A DNA stretch of 64,000 bases, taken from NCBI RefSeq assembly GCF_043196875.1, contig NZ_JBEBMX010000007.1, positions 123,010 to 187,009 on the forward strand, in the 5' to 3' direction. The translations under genes and the position numbers were made by a program. Shown here piece after piece: positions 36,761 to 45,584 of this stretch. The notes below the pieces were generated by a model, which searched no databases, had not been told where the DNA came from, and worked only from the letters and a program-made list of their open reading frames with translations. The first letter of the stretch is position 1; each line of letters starts with the position of its first letter. The DNA is from Saccharospirillum sp043196875. GTDB lineage: Bacteria > Pseudomonadota > Gammaproteobacteria > Pseudomonadales > Natronospirillaceae.

Positions 36761-37239
36761 TTGTTGAGCAAGCCATGTCTTCGGACGTGATCTGGCAATG
36801 TGTGGCTTTTGATGAGCTCGACATCCGGTCGCTCTACGATCTGCTGGCGTTAAGAATGTCGGTCTTTGTCGTCGAACAGAACTGCCCCTATCAGGAACTG
36901 GACGGTAAGGATCAGCAAAGCTGGCATATGCTGGGTTATCGCCAGGGACAGTTAGTGGCGACCGCCCGCATTTTGGCACCCGGCGCCAGCTACGCCGAAG
37001 CGGCCAGCATTGGTCGGGTGGTCAGTGCACCAAGCGAGCGTGGCACTGGCATCGGCCAGGCGTTGATGACGGAATCCGTGCAAGCCTGTGTGAAACGGTT
37101 CCCGGACCATCCCATTCGGATTGGCGCGCAAGCCCATCTGGATGCTTTTTACCGTCGCTTTGGTTTTGTCTCAAGCGGTGCAACCTATCTGGAAGACGGC
37201 ATTCCCCACATCGAAATGACCCGCCCGGCGGGTGCATAA
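36757..37239 (+). CDS. elaA: GNAT acetyltransferase, ElaA family
   Basis: 160 residues closely resembling E. coli ElaA: LRMSVFVVEQNCPYQELDGKD, the acetyl-CoA loop IGRVVSAPSERGTGIGQALM, and IGAQAHLDAFYRRFGF followed by EDGIPHIEM. The natural substrate is unknown. The GTG at 36757 overlaps the ribE stop and has AGGTG upstream; an ATG at 36775 would give a protein of E. coli length (154) and is equally possible. Confidence 0.92.
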   Translation: MIVEQAMSSDVIWQCVAFDELDIRSLYDLLALRMSVFVVEQNCPYQELDGKDQQSWHMLGYRQGQLVATARILAPGASYAEAASIGRVVSAPSERGTGIGQALMTESVQACVKRFPDHPIRIGAQAHLDAFYRRFGFVSSGATYLEDGIPHIEMTRPAGA

Positions 37240-37277
37240 TGAGCAACACTTTTCTTTCGGTCTAACAAGAGGTGGCC

Positions 37278-40106
37278 GTGGATATCCCAGCCTTCCACCA
37301 AGCGTTAACTGACCATCTTCCGGCATCGCGGTTGATCACCGACGCCGCCCGGCGTTTTGCGCTGGGCACCGATGCCAGCTTCTATCGCATGACGCCTGAG
37401 CTGATTGTGCAGATCGACAGCGAAGCAGAACTGCTCATCGTGCTGGAGCAGGCGCGACGTTTTCTGGTGCCGCTGACCTTTCGTGCTGCCGGCACGTCTT
37501 TATCCGGCCAAGCGGTGACCGATTCGGTATTGGTGATGTTGACACCCAACTGGCGCGGTTGCCGGATTGAACCTTTTGGCGAACGGGTGCACCTTCAGCC
37601 CGGTTTGATCGGTGCGCAGGCAAATCGAAAGTTAGCCTATTTTGGCCGCAAGATCGGACCGGATCCGGCCTCAATTAACGCGTGTCAGATTGGTGGCATC
37701 GTCGCCAACAACGCCAGTGGCATGTGTTGTGGCACGCGGCATAACAGCTATCACACCCTGGCCGGTATGCGTCTGGTATTGGCCGATGGTGGCATTCTCG
37801 ACAGTCTCGACCCGGACAGCGTGCGCGCCTTTCGGCGCAGCCACGCACGCCTGCTCAAAGGCATTACCGATTTATCGCAGCGCCTGAAGCGCAGTGAAAA
37901 ACTGTCCGAGCGGGTGCGCCACAAATACCGCCTGAAGAACACCACGGGCTATGGCCTCAATGCCTTACTCGATTTTGACGATCCGATCGACATCCTGACG
38001 CACCTGATGGTCGGTTCCGAAGGCACCCTCGGTTTTGTCAGCGAAGTCAGCCTGAATACGGTGCCCGACTGGCCGCATCGCGCCTCCGTGATGGTCGGCT
38101 TTGACAACCTGAGCCACTGCGCCGAGACAGTCAGCCAGCTAAAGGCTACGCCGGTGGATGCGGTGGAGTTGCTCGACAGCCGAGCCGTGCGTGCGGTGGC
38201 GCATATGGATGGCTTGCCGACCTTTGCCCGGCGGCTGCCGGATCAGGGCGGGCTGTTATTGGTGGACGTGCGCGGTGAAACCCTCGAGCAGCTGGACCTG
38301 CATTGCCAGACTGTTCAGGCTGTCTTGGATGGTGCCGGCGTTAATCACAGTACCGGTTTCACTCGCGATAAAGGCCGTATCGAGGCGTTCTGGACGCTGC
38401 GTAAAGGCACTTTCCCGGCGGTAGGTGCGCATCGTGCTGTCGGCACCACGGCGGTTATCGAAGACGTCGCCTTTCCTATCGAGCGGCTGGCTGAAGGCGT
38501 GGCTATGTTGCAGTCGCTGTTCGATCGCCACGGCTATGAAGAGGCCATCATTTTCGGCCATGCGTTGGAAGGCAATCTGCACTTTGTGTTCACCCAGGGG
38601 TTTGACGACCCTTCCGAAGTGCGCCGCTACGAAGCCTTTATGGCCGATGTGGCCGATGCGATTACCGGTACACTGGGCGGTTCGCTCAAAGCCGAGCACG
38701 GCACCGGCCGCAATATGGCGCCCTTTGTCGAGCAGGAATGGGGCAAAGACGCCTACAAGCTGATGAAGGCGCTGAAGAAGTTGATCGACCCGCAAGGCTT
38801 GCTCAATCCCGGTGTGATCATCAACGACGATCCTCAGGCGCATCTGCAACATCTGAAATTGATGCCCCAGGCCGATCGTCTGGTCGATGCCTGTATTGAA
38901 TGCGGTTTTTGCGAACCGGTGTGTCCGTCGCGCGAACTGACGTTAACCCCGCGCCAGCGCATCAGCTTGCACCGTGAAATGCAGCGTCAGCGGCGTGAAG
39001 AGGGCCTTGCTGACGGCTGGCAGGATCGCTTTGATCATCAGGCGATCGACAGCTGCGCCGCGACCGGTCTGTGCCAGAATCAGTGTCCGGTCGGTATCAA
39101 TACCGGTGAGTTGGTGCTCAAGCTGCGCGCCGAGCGCAACCATCGTTATATCCGTCTGGCGCGGGCCATGGGACGCCATTATGCAGCGCTGGCCAGTGTT
39201 ACCCGAGCAGGTCTGTGGACCGCACGGTCAGTGCAGCGCCTGACCGGCCCGCAACGCCTGGAGCGTTGGTCGGCGGCGGTGCGCAAGCTCAGCGGTGGCC
39301 ATACACCCTTGTGGTTGTCGACCTTGCCGGGCCCGGCGCGGCCAGTGTACGCACCGAATCGAACCACCCGGCCGAGTGACCGTGAAGTGCTGGTGTATTG
39401 GGCGTCCTGCGTGTCCCAGACCTTTGGCGCAGCCTTGACTGATGAAAACCGTTCCAGTCTGCCCGCTGCCGTGCTCAGCGTGTTGCGCAAGGCCGGTCTG
39501 AATGTGGTGATGCCGCAGCCGACGCGTGGTCTGTGTTGTGGTCAGCCGTTTCAGTCCAAAGGTCACTTTAGCGTCGCCGAACAGCAGCGTCAGGAACTGG
39601 TGGATGAGCTCTGGGAAATTTCCAGTGGCGGACGTTTCCCGGTATTGGCCGACACCAGTCCGTGCAGTTTGCGGGTGCGTGAAGCGGCCAGTGAGCGCGG
39701 CATTCAGTTCTATGACAGCGTCGACTTTATCGACCGCTTCCTGCTTGATCGCTTGCATATCGAGCCCGATCCGCAGCGCGTCGCGGTACACACCACCTGC
39801 AGTGTGCAGCGTCAGGGAATTGCGCCCAGTCTGGCGCGGGTACTGGATAAACTGACGCCGGATTGGGTGCAACCCGACGGTATGGCCTGTTGTGGTTTTG
39901 CCGGCGACAAGGGCTTTACCCAGCCGGAACTGAACGCCTCGGCGCTGCGCGGCCTGGACGAGGCTGTCAGTGGTTGTGCCTACGGTATTTCCACCAGCCG
40001 CACCTGCGAGATCGGTTTGAGTCGGCACAGCGGCCTGACGTATTTGTCATTGTTTGAGGTTTTGGACCGCCTGTCGCAGGCGCGAGAGGAAACCGCCGCT
40101 GTTTAA
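37278..40106 (+). CDS. FAD/4Fe-4S D-2-hydroxyacid dehydrogenase (D-lactate dehydrogenase type)
   Basis: 942 residues joining an FAD-binding oxidase (about 40-530; AAGTSLSGQAVTDS, NNASGMCCGTRHN, YGLNAL, LKAEHGTGRNMAPFVE) to a ferredoxin-like module with two cysteine clusters (CIECGFCEPVCP, CAATGLCQNQCPVG) and two CCG modules (LCCGQPF, ACCGFAG). This is the layout of the iron-sulfur D-lactate dehydrogenase of Pseudomonas and of YdiJ, which oxidises D-2-hydroxyglutarate. Electrons probably go to quinone. D-lactate is my first guess from length; no permease is adjacent. The GTG at 37278 has AGAGG six bases upstream; an in-frame GTG at 37272 overlaps that site. Confidence 0.87.
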   Translation: MDIPAFHQALTDHLPASRLITDAARRFALGTDASFYRMTPELIVQIDSEAELLIVLEQARRFLVPLTFRAAGTSLSGQAVTDSVLVMLTPNWRGCRIEPFGERVHLQPGLIGAQANRKLAYFGRKIGPDPASINACQIGGIVANNASGMCCGTRHNSYHTLAGMRLVLADGGILDSLDPDSVRAFRRSHARLLKGITDLSQRLKRSEKLSERVRHKYRLKNTTGYGLNALLDFDDPIDILTHLMVGSEGTLGFVSEVSLNTVPDWPHRASVMVGFDNLSHCAETVSQLKATPVDAVELLDSRAVRAVAHMDGLPTFARRLPDQGGLLLVDVRGETLEQLDLHCQTVQAVLDGAGVNHSTGFTRDKGRIEAFWTLRKGTFPAVGAHRAVGTTAVIEDVAFPIERLAEGVAMLQSLFDRHGYEEAIIFGHALEGNLHFVFTQGFDDPSEVRRYEAFMADVADAITGTLGGSLKAEHGTGRNMAPFVEQEWGKDAYKLMKALKKLIDPQGLLNPGVIINDDPQAHLQHLKLMPQADRLVDACIECGFCEPVCPSRELTLTPRQRISLHREMQRQRREEGLADGWQDRFDHQAIDSCAATGLCQNQCPVGINTGELVLKLRAERNHRYIRLARAMGRHYAALASVTRAGLWTARSVQRLTGPQRLERWSAAVRKLSGGHTPLWLSTLPGPARPVYAPNRTTRPSDREVLVYWASCVSQTFGAALTDENRSSLPAAVLSVLRKAGLNVVMPQPTRGLCCGQPFQSKGHFSVAEQQRQELVDELWEISSGGRFPVLADTSPCSLRVREAASERGIQFYDSVDFIDRFLLDRLHIEPDPQRVAVHTTCSVQRQGIAPSLARVLDKLTPDWVQPDGMACCGFAGDKGFTQPELNASALRGLDEAVSGCAYGISTSRTCEIGLSRHSGLTYLSLFEVLDRLSQAREETAAV

Positions 40107-40114
40107 AGCGGCGG
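40093..40114. terminator. Hairpin between convergent dehydrogenase and chrR
   Basis: Perfect 8-bp stem CCGCCGCT / AGCGGCGG with a six-base loop containing the dehydrogenase stop codon. No T-run follows; terminator action is inferred from the convergent position. Confidence 0.45.
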
Positions 40115-40120
40115 CGTTGG

Positions 40121-40765
40121 TCAGGCTTTCAGAAAGGGATTAAGAATCCAGCCCAGTGGCCCAGTCAGTTTCACTGGCGCTTCGACCACCGAGAGGATCA
40201 GGCAGTCTTCATGGGCATCGGCCTGAGGCGCATGGGTGTCTGTGCCGCTGCGACGAATAAAGTCGCCTTCGGCATAGGAGCCCAGCTGATCGGAAAAACC
40301 GCCTTCGAGCACCACACTGATTTCCTCACCACGATGCTGGTGGTTGGGTACCCGACCGCCGGCTTTCATATGATGCAGACCGATGATCAGGTCGCCGTCG
40401 TCGAGCAGGCGGGTGACGCGCAGGTTTTTCATCGGTTGATTCCAGTCCAGTTGCTCCAGTGAGTCAGGCAGCAAAGTCCTGAGCGCACGCGGAAAGCGAG
40501 CGGATGCGGGGTGTTTTGCAGCCGGAGCAGCAGCTTCCGGTTCGCGCTGGATGCGATCCATCAGGCTGGCGAAGGCCGTGTCGGCAACCGGTGCCGGTGC
40601 TTGCTGTTCAAACAAGACGGCGCTGGTGCTTTCCAGTTCGCTGAGTGCCTGGCGACACTGGCTGCAGTAGTGCAGATGCACGGATATCGCGATGCTGACG
40701 CCGGCACGGCAGCTTCCGGCGGCAAACTCCACGAGTTGATCGGAATGTGGATGCCACTGGGTCAT
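40121..40765 (-). CDS. chrR: ChrR-type anti-sigma factor with cupin domain
   Basis: 214 residues. The N-terminal zinc anti-sigma domain carries His7 (or His5) and the HxxxCxxC motif at His30, Cys34 and Cys37. The C-terminal part is a cupin with metal-ligand pattern NHQHRGEE and THAP. In Rhodobacter, ChrR holds its sigma factor inactive and releases it on singlet oxygen or organic peroxide. It overlaps the sigma gene by four bases (ATGA), the usual layout. Confidence 0.92.
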   Translation of the reverse strand: MTQWHPHSDQLVEFAAGSCRAGVSIAISVHLHYCSQCRQALSELESTSAVLFEQQAPAPVADTAFASLMDRIQREPEAAAPAAKHPASARFPRALRTLLPDSLEQLDWNQPMKNLRVTRLLDDGDLIIGLHHMKAGGRVPNHQHRGEEISVVLEGGFSDQLGSYAEGDFIRRSGTDTHAPQADAHEDCLILSVVEAPVKLTGPLGWILNPFLKA

Positions 40766-41340
40766 AGGTCAAACGCCTCCAGAGAGAGTTTCAGTTTCTT
40801 CATCGCCAGGCGAACCCGGCTTTTGACGGTTCCCAGAGGTAAATCCATTTCATCGGCCACTTCCTGATGGCTTTTGTCTTCCATAAAAACTTTCGCCATG
40901 ACCTGGCGCTGATCGACCGGCAGATCGGACAGGTGATCGCGCACCTGATCCTGAACGCGCGCCTGACGCACTTCGCCAAAGAGGTCGGCATCGGCTTCCA
41001 GTTCCCAGATATCATCGGCGGGCAAATCGTTCTGGTGTTTGCGCAGACGGCGCAGCATATCGATGCGCTGGTTCCGGGCAATGGTGAATATCCAGGTGGA
41101 GGCGGCGGCTTTGCGGCGATCGAAAGTGGCGGCTTTGCGCCAGACTGCCAGCATAACTTCCTGCACCAGTTCATCGGGCAGATGATCGCCGCTGCGGTTC
41201 AAGCCTGAGGACAGGGCAAAGGCTTTGATCAGCGGCGCGAAATGGTTGAACAGCTGTTCGAAAGCTGCAATGTCCTGGCGTCGGGCGACTGCGTCGAGAC
41301 AGTCAGACCATTGCTGAGTCGCCTGGTTGGCTTCTGTCAT
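40762..41340 (-). CDS. rpoE: ECF sigma factor, ECF11/RpoE-ChrR type
   Basis: 192 residues with region 2 (HFAPLIKAFALSSG, DELVQEVMLAVWRKAATFD, ASTWIFTIARNQRIDMLRR) and region 4 (LPVDQRQVMAKVFMEDKSHQEVADEMDLPLGTVKSR). Together with the ChrR partner this places it in the group that answers singlet oxygen in Rhodobacter. It is not the envelope-stress RpoE of enterics. The start at 41340 best fits the family; an ATG at 41391 would add 17 residues. An ECF11-like promoter lies upstream, suggesting autoregulation. Confidence 0.9.
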   Translation of the reverse strand: MTEANQATQQWSDCLDAVARRQDIAAFEQLFNHFAPLIKAFALSSGLNRSGDHLPDELVQEVMLAVWRKAATFDRRKAAASTWIFTIARNQRIDMLRRLRKHQNDLPADDIWELEADADLFGEVRQARVQDQVRDHLSDLPVDQRQVMAKVFMEDKSHQEVADEMDLPLGTVKSRVRLAMKKLKLSLEAFDL

Positions 41341-41423
41341 TTTGCCTGCTTTCTTGGCTGAAAGTATCGAGATTACAGGGGCGCCTGCCATATGAGAACC
41401 TGTTGTCCGTTTGTCTGGCAGCG

Positions 41424-41452
41424 ATTTACGTTGCTGTCGCCGTAACGGATCA
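41424..41452 (-). promoter_or_regulatory. ECF11-type promoter of the sigma/chrR operon
   Basis: On the minus strand: TGATCC, 16 bases, CGTAAAT. Rhodobacter RpoE/ECF11 promoters have TGATCC as -35 and CGTA-type -10 elements. It lies 33 bases upstream of the ATG at 41391 and 84 bases upstream of the ATG at 41340, facing the sigma gene. Confidence 0.72.
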
Positions 41453-41470
41453 CCTCAGCAGGCAAGTGCT

Positions 41471-42004
41471 TTAGTTTTGCTCGGCCAGCGCCTCACGAAT
41501 CCACTTCAACAGTCGTTTGGTTTGCTTACCGGCATGGAGCGGGGCATCGGCTTCATCCGGCTGTTCCTTGCGCGCGGCACGCACCATGGCGCGAAAGGCC
41601 TGGCGTTCGGTGTTGGGGTGTTGCTCGAACCAGGCGGCTTCGGCGCCGCTGTCATTGAGCAGACGACTGCGCCATTGTTCGGCCTGGTTCTGCTCGCGCA
41701 GAAAAACTTCCGAGGAGGGGTCGAGTCGATCCAGTGCCAGTTGAATGCCGTCGATATCTTCGTTGCGCATCAGCTTGCCGATGTATTGCAGATGGCGACG
41801 ACGGGCTTCGTTCTGGGTGACGCGACGATTCTCATCGATGGCCGCTTTGAGCGCTTCGCTGGTTGGGACGGTCGCCAGCTGATCGGCGCGCAGCGTGAGC
41901 AAGCGCTCGCCAATCGCCTGCAGGCGATGCATCTCGTGTTTCATCTGGGTTTTGCTGACCCATTCGATGTCTTGGTCGTCGTGATCGTGATTGTGGTCGG
42001 ACAT
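41471..42004 (-). CDS. darP: Ribosome-associated protein DarP (DUF615)
   Basis: 177 residues of the YjgA/DUF615 family, which binds late 50S assembly intermediates. WVSKTQMKHEMHRLQAIGERLLTLRADQLATVP and ARRRHLQYIGKLMRNEDIDGIQ are the conserved parts. A His/Asp-rich start (SDHNHDHDDQDIEWV) replaces the more usual acidic N-terminus. In this window it sits between the sigma operon and mgtE. Confidence 0.94.
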   Translation of the reverse strand: MSDHNHDHDDQDIEWVSKTQMKHEMHRLQAIGERLLTLRADQLATVPTSEALKAAIDENRRVTQNEARRRHLQYIGKLMRNEDIDGIQLALDRLDPSSEVFLREQNQAEQWRSRLLNDSGAEAAWFEQHPNTERQAFRAMVRAARKEQPDEADAPLHAGKQTKRLLKWIREALAEQN

Positions 42005-42059
42005 GAGTAGCAGGGTATCTCCGCCGGGCCAGGTTCATTGCTACTATCCAGAGCAGCTT

Positions 42060-43418
42060 TTAGAGCAGGAACAGGGTGGCCAGGCTCAGGAAAGTCAGGA
42101 AGCCGACGACATCGGTGATGGTCGTCAGCACGACGGTGCCGGCCAGGGCCGGGTCAATGTGCAGCGATTTTAGAAGAAAGGGCAGGGTGGCACCAGCACA
42201 GACGGCCACCAGCAGGTTAATAACGATGGCAGCGGCGATAACCAGTGCCAAGTCGGAATCCTGATACCAGCCGATGGTAATGGCGCCGATGATGCTGGCC
42301 CAGAGCACACCGTTGACGGCGCCCGAACCGAGTTCCCGGCTGATCAGCCAGCCGAGGTTGTCGCGTTTGACGTGGCCGGTGGCCATGCCGCGGATCATCA
42401 CCGTCAGCGTCTGGCTGCCGGCAATGCCGCCCATGCTGGCAACGACCGGGCTGAGCACGGCTAGGGCAACAATCTGCGCAATGGTGGCTTCGAACTGGCT
42501 CATCACTGCCGCGGCGATAAAGGCGGTCAGCATATTAATGCCCAACCAGACGGCGCGACTGCGAGTGGTACGAATCACCGGCGCGAAAATATCGTCCTCT
42601 TCGTCCAGGCCGGCCATGCTCATGACGGTATGGTCGGCGCTGTCGCGAATCACATCGACGACGTCATCGACGGTGATGCGGCCGAGCAGCGTGCCGGTGT
42701 CGTTGACCACCGGCGCTGATACCAGGTCGAGGCGTTCGAAGCGACGCGCTACCTGGTCTTCGTGCAAGCTGGCGGGTATGCCTTCGATGTCGTCTTTCAT
42801 GATCTCACGCACCTTGGTTTGCGGTCCGTGAGTCAGCAGTTTGGTGATCGGCAAGAGCCCGACATAGCGAAACTGGCGGTTGACCACCCAGAGTGAATCC
42901 AGGTGATCGGGTAGCTCCAGCCGGCGCAGATAACGCAATACCGTTTCCACGGTAACGTCAGCGCGCACCGTGATCAGGTCGGTATTCATCAGGCCGCCGG
43001 CGGTGTCTTCCGGATAGGCCAGCAAGCCTTCCACGGTCGCCCGAGCGGACGGTGGCATCAGTGACAAAACTTGATGCGTAACCGGTTCGGGAATCTGTTG
43101 CAGCAGGTCGGCGAGGTCGTCGTGGTCGAGATCCTGGGTGGTTTCCAGAATCTCGTGGGCGTTCATCTGCGCCAGAAAAGCTTGTTGCAGGTCTTCATTC
43201 AGATGCGGCAGCACCGCGCCCTGGCGTTCATCGCTGAGAAAATCCCACAGCAATTCACGGATGCGGCCGGGGGACGACTCGAGAATATGGGCCAGATCGG
43301 CCGAGGCGAGGTCTTCGTCGCAATAGCGCTGTACCCGATCCAGATCACCCGCTTCCAACGCCTGCAACAGACCGGCGCGGTCGTGGTCGTGCTGTTCCAG
43401 GTGCGGCGTGGTTGGCAT
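42060..43418 (-). CDS. mgtE: Magnesium transporter MgtE
   Basis: 452 residues: MgtE N-domain (about 10-135; ILESSPGRIRELLWDFLSDERQG), two CBS domains (DLITVRADVTVETVLRYLR; MKDDIEGIPASLHEDQVARRFE) and five membrane helices in the last 180 residues, with SMGGIAGSQTLTVMIRGMA lining the pore. The cytoplasmic domains act as a magnesium sensor that gates the channel. Confidence 0.95.
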   Translation of the reverse strand: MPTTPHLEQHDHDRAGLLQALEAGDLDRVQRYCDEDLASADLAHILESSPGRIRELLWDFLSDERQGAVLPHLNEDLQQAFLAQMNAHEILETTQDLDHDDLADLLQQIPEPVTHQVLSLMPPSARATVEGLLAYPEDTAGGLMNTDLITVRADVTVETVLRYLRRLELPDHLDSLWVVNRQFRYVGLLPITKLLTHGPQTKVREIMKDDIEGIPASLHEDQVARRFERLDLVSAPVVNDTGTLLGRITVDDVVDVIRDSADHTVMSMAGLDEEDDIFAPVIRTTRSRAVWLGINMLTAFIAAAVMSQFEATIAQIVALAVLSPVVASMGGIAGSQTLTVMIRGMATGHVKRDNLGWLISRELGSGAVNGVLWASIIGAITIGWYQDSDLALVIAAAIVINLLVAVCAGATLPFLLKSLHIDPALAGTVVLTTITDVVGFLTFLSLATLFLL

Positions 43419-43510
43419 GGGACGTCCCGGTTGCCGAGGTGAGCGATCGAGGAGGAGTGTAGCCTTTAGTTCAAACCGTAATAAAGAGGTCGATCGGTAA
43501 TCCTGAAATG

Positions 43511-43531
43511 AAAAACAGGCACAAGCCCGTT
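43511..43531 (-). terminator. Rho-independent terminator after ptsO
   Basis: On the minus strand a 7-bp stem AACGGGC / GCCTGTT (one G-U pair) with loop TTGT is followed by TTT. It overlaps the ptsO stop codon and should end the long rpoN-ptsO transcript before mgtE. Confidence 0.7.
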
Positions 43532-43799
43532 ATTCGTCTTCGCCAAAACGATCCTGCACCAGCGCCAGAATGGCGGTCCAGGCTTCGGCCGCATCCGGGC
43601 CGTCGATTTCCACGTCCAGGTCGGTGCCTTGGCTGGCGGCGAGCATCATTACTGACATGATGCTTTTGGCATCGGCTTCGCGGTCATCCTTGCTCAGCGT
43701 AATACGGCTTTCATAGTTACCGGCTACGCCGACCAGTTTGGCAGCAGCGCGGGCGTGCAACCCCAGTTTGTTGATGATGGTGAGTTGTTCTTGAATCAC
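43530..43799 (-). CDS. ptsO: Nitrogen-PTS phosphocarrier NPr
   Basis: 89-residue HPr-like protein with phosphorylation site His15 in GLHARAAAKLV. It passes phosphate between EI-Ntr and EIIA-Ntr (PtsN, encoded two genes upstream). Its start overlaps the rapZ stop as ATGA. Confidence 0.96.
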   Translation of the reverse strand: MIQEQLTIINKLGLHARAAAKLVGVAGNYESRITLSKDDREADAKSIMSVMMLAASQGTDLDVEIDGPDAAEAWTAILALVQDRFGEDE

Positions 43800-44668
43800 G
43801 CCTGATCATTTCCCATGTCGCGGTGGCGCAGCTGAACGTTGGCGTTGCCAGTGGCAAAGGTTTTATGCAGCTGCTCGGCGAGAAAAACGCTGCGGTGCTG
43901 ACCACCGGTGCAGCCGATTGCCACAGTGAGGTAGGAGCGCTGGTTGGCTTCGTATTGATGCAACCAGCGGTCGAGAAAGCGACGGATGTCTTCAAACATT
44001 TCGGTCACCGCCGGAGAGGCGCGCAGAAAGTTCTGAATCGGTTCGTCTTTACCGGTGAACATGCGCAGCGATTTGTCCCAATAGGGATTGGGCAGGCAGC
44101 GCACATCGAACACCAGGTCGGCATCACGCGGCACACCGTGTTTGAAGCCGAACGACAAAAACTGCAAGGCGATGCCGCCGGGCTTGTCGATCAGCCGCTG
44201 CCGTACCTGGTCGCGCAACTCCTGCAACGACAAACCGCTGGTATCGATTTTCAGACTGGCCAGATTAGCCACCGGCGCCAACAGTTCGCCTTCCACTGCT
44301 ATGGCTTCGGCCAGGGATCGATCGGCATTGGTCAGCGGGTGTTTGCGCCGCGTGGCAGAGAAGCGTTGCAGCAGTATGGTTTCTTCGGCATCGAGATAAA
44401 GAATGTCCGGCTGCAGTGTTTGCGGCAGGGATTTCAGGATGGCAGGCAAGCCATTGATGGCATCGGAGGCGACCCGTGCATCGATACAGACCGCTACGTC
44501 CGGCTGGGCGGTACTGGCGGTCATCCAGTGGACCAGTTCCGGTAACAAGGCCGGTGGCAGGTTATCGATGCAATTAAAGCCTGCGTCTTCAAGCGCGTTC
44601 AGGACGGTACTCTTGCCCGACCCTGAGCGTCCGCTGATGATGACCAGCCGGAAATCGGGATGCGCCAT
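43796..44668 (-). CDS. rapZ: RNase adapter protein RapZ
   Basis: 290 residues. Walker A SGRSGSGKST (12-21) leads an ATPase-like N-domain; the C-domain has SFGFKHGVPRDADLVFDVRCLPNPYW and AIGCTGGQHRSVFLAEQL, the glucosamine-6-phosphate-binding half. In E. coli RapZ steers RNase E to GlmZ RNA to tune cell wall precursor supply. Located between ptsN and ptsO as usual. Confidence 0.97.
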   Translation of the reverse strand: MAHPDFRLVIISGRSGSGKSTVLNALEDAGFNCIDNLPPALLPELVHWMTASTAQPDVAVCIDARVASDAINGLPAILKSLPQTLQPDILYLDAEETILLQRFSATRRKHPLTNADRSLAEAIAVEGELLAPVANLASLKIDTSGLSLQELRDQVRQRLIDKPGGIALQFLSFGFKHGVPRDADLVFDVRCLPNPYWDKSLRMFTGKDEPIQNFLRASPAVTEMFEDIRRFLDRWLHQYEANQRSYLTVAIGCTGGQHRSVFLAEQLHKTFATGNANVQLRHRDMGNDQA

Positions 44669-44673
44669 GGCGA

Positions 44674-45129
44674 TCAGAGGCCCTGAATAAATTGCTGATA
44701 AAGGGTCTGGCTGTCGGAGGCCTGGCGCAGTGATTTCACCAAGGCGCTGTCGTTGAATCGTTCCACCACAGCGGCCAGTAAATTGAGATGATCGTCGGTG
44801 GCCGCTTCAGGCACCACCAGCACGAACAAGAGGTCGACCGGTTTGCGGTCGGGGGATTCAAAATCGACGGCTTCGTCGAGTTTGGCGAGCGCAGCGATGG
44901 GGCGTTCAATCTGCGCCAGACGACAATGCGGTACAGCAATGCCTTGGCCTAAACCGGTGGAACCCAGGCGCTCACGGGCAATCAGCTGATCGAAAAGATC
45001 GACTTCACCAACACCATCAAGTGAAGCCGCCAAGCGTTCGGCCAGACTCTGCAGAACGCGTTTCTTGCTGACACCGAACGCGCCGGTATAGACGCGTTCG
45101 GATGAGAGGACCTGGTCCAGTTGAATCAT
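44674..45129 (-). CDS. ptsN: Nitrogen-PTS EIIA protein
   Basis: 151 residues; the phosphorylated His68 lies in GLGQGIAVPHCRL. EIIA-Ntr regulates potassium uptake and stress pathways according to its phosphorylation state. It lies two bases after hpf and five bases before rapZ. Confidence 0.96.
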   Translation of the reverse strand: MIQLDQVLSSERVYTGAFGVSKKRVLQSLAERLAASLDGVGEVDLFDQLIARERLGSTGLGQGIAVPHCRLAQIERPIAALAKLDEAVDFESPDRKPVDLLFVLVVPEAATDDHLNLLAAVVERFNDSALVKSLRQASDSQTLYQQFIQGL

Positions 45130-45131
45130 GG

Positions 45132-45437
45132 TTAACGAGAGTTCCCGTGCATGCGGTCGACCGTTTTTTCCTTGTGCTTGAGCAACTGGCGGTCGAGTTT
45201 GTCAGTGATCATGTCAATGGCGGCGTATAAATCATCGTGTGCAGCATCGGCGTGCAACTGAGCCCCCTTGATGTTCAGCGAAGCTTCCGCTTTTTGCCGA
45301 TTTTTTTCAATACTGAGCGTCACCTGGACGTTGCCGATCTGATCGTAGTGTCGCTCCAGTTTTTCCAGCTTGGAGGCAACATAGTCGTGCAGAGCTTCAG
45401 TAACTTCGACGTGTTGACCGCTGATGTTGACTTGCAT
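45132..45437 (-). CDS. hpf: Ribosome hibernation promoting factor (short form)
   Basis: 101 residues starting MQVNISGQHVEVTEALHDYV, the short HPF/YfiA type that helps form inactive 100S ribosomes. The start at 45437 has an AGGAG site; the frame stays open to 45461 but that adds a non-conserved segment. Placed after rpoN, the standard order. Confidence 0.96.
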   Translation of the reverse strand: MQVNISGQHVEVTEALHDYVASKLEKLERHYDQIGNVQVTLSIEKNRQKAEASLNIKGAQLHADAAHDDLYAAIDMITDKLDRQLLKHKEKTVDRMHGNSR

Positions 45438-45584
45438 AGTCCGCTCCTCATGCAGTGACAATGATTCAGGCCATGATGTCGGCCGGCTTCCTTGAGTGCT
45501 ATCCCTGGTTTCAGTCTAGCTCCTGATTCAATCTTTGCGGTGAGAGGCTGCTACTTCAAGCCTGCAGTCGTTCGAAAATCTGAT

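Noticed and set aside
38256..38852. 198-codon minus-strand frame inside the FAD/Fe-S dehydrogenase
   Set aside because: Antisense to conserved FAD-oxidase sequence; composition and lack of a start signal mark it as a shadow.
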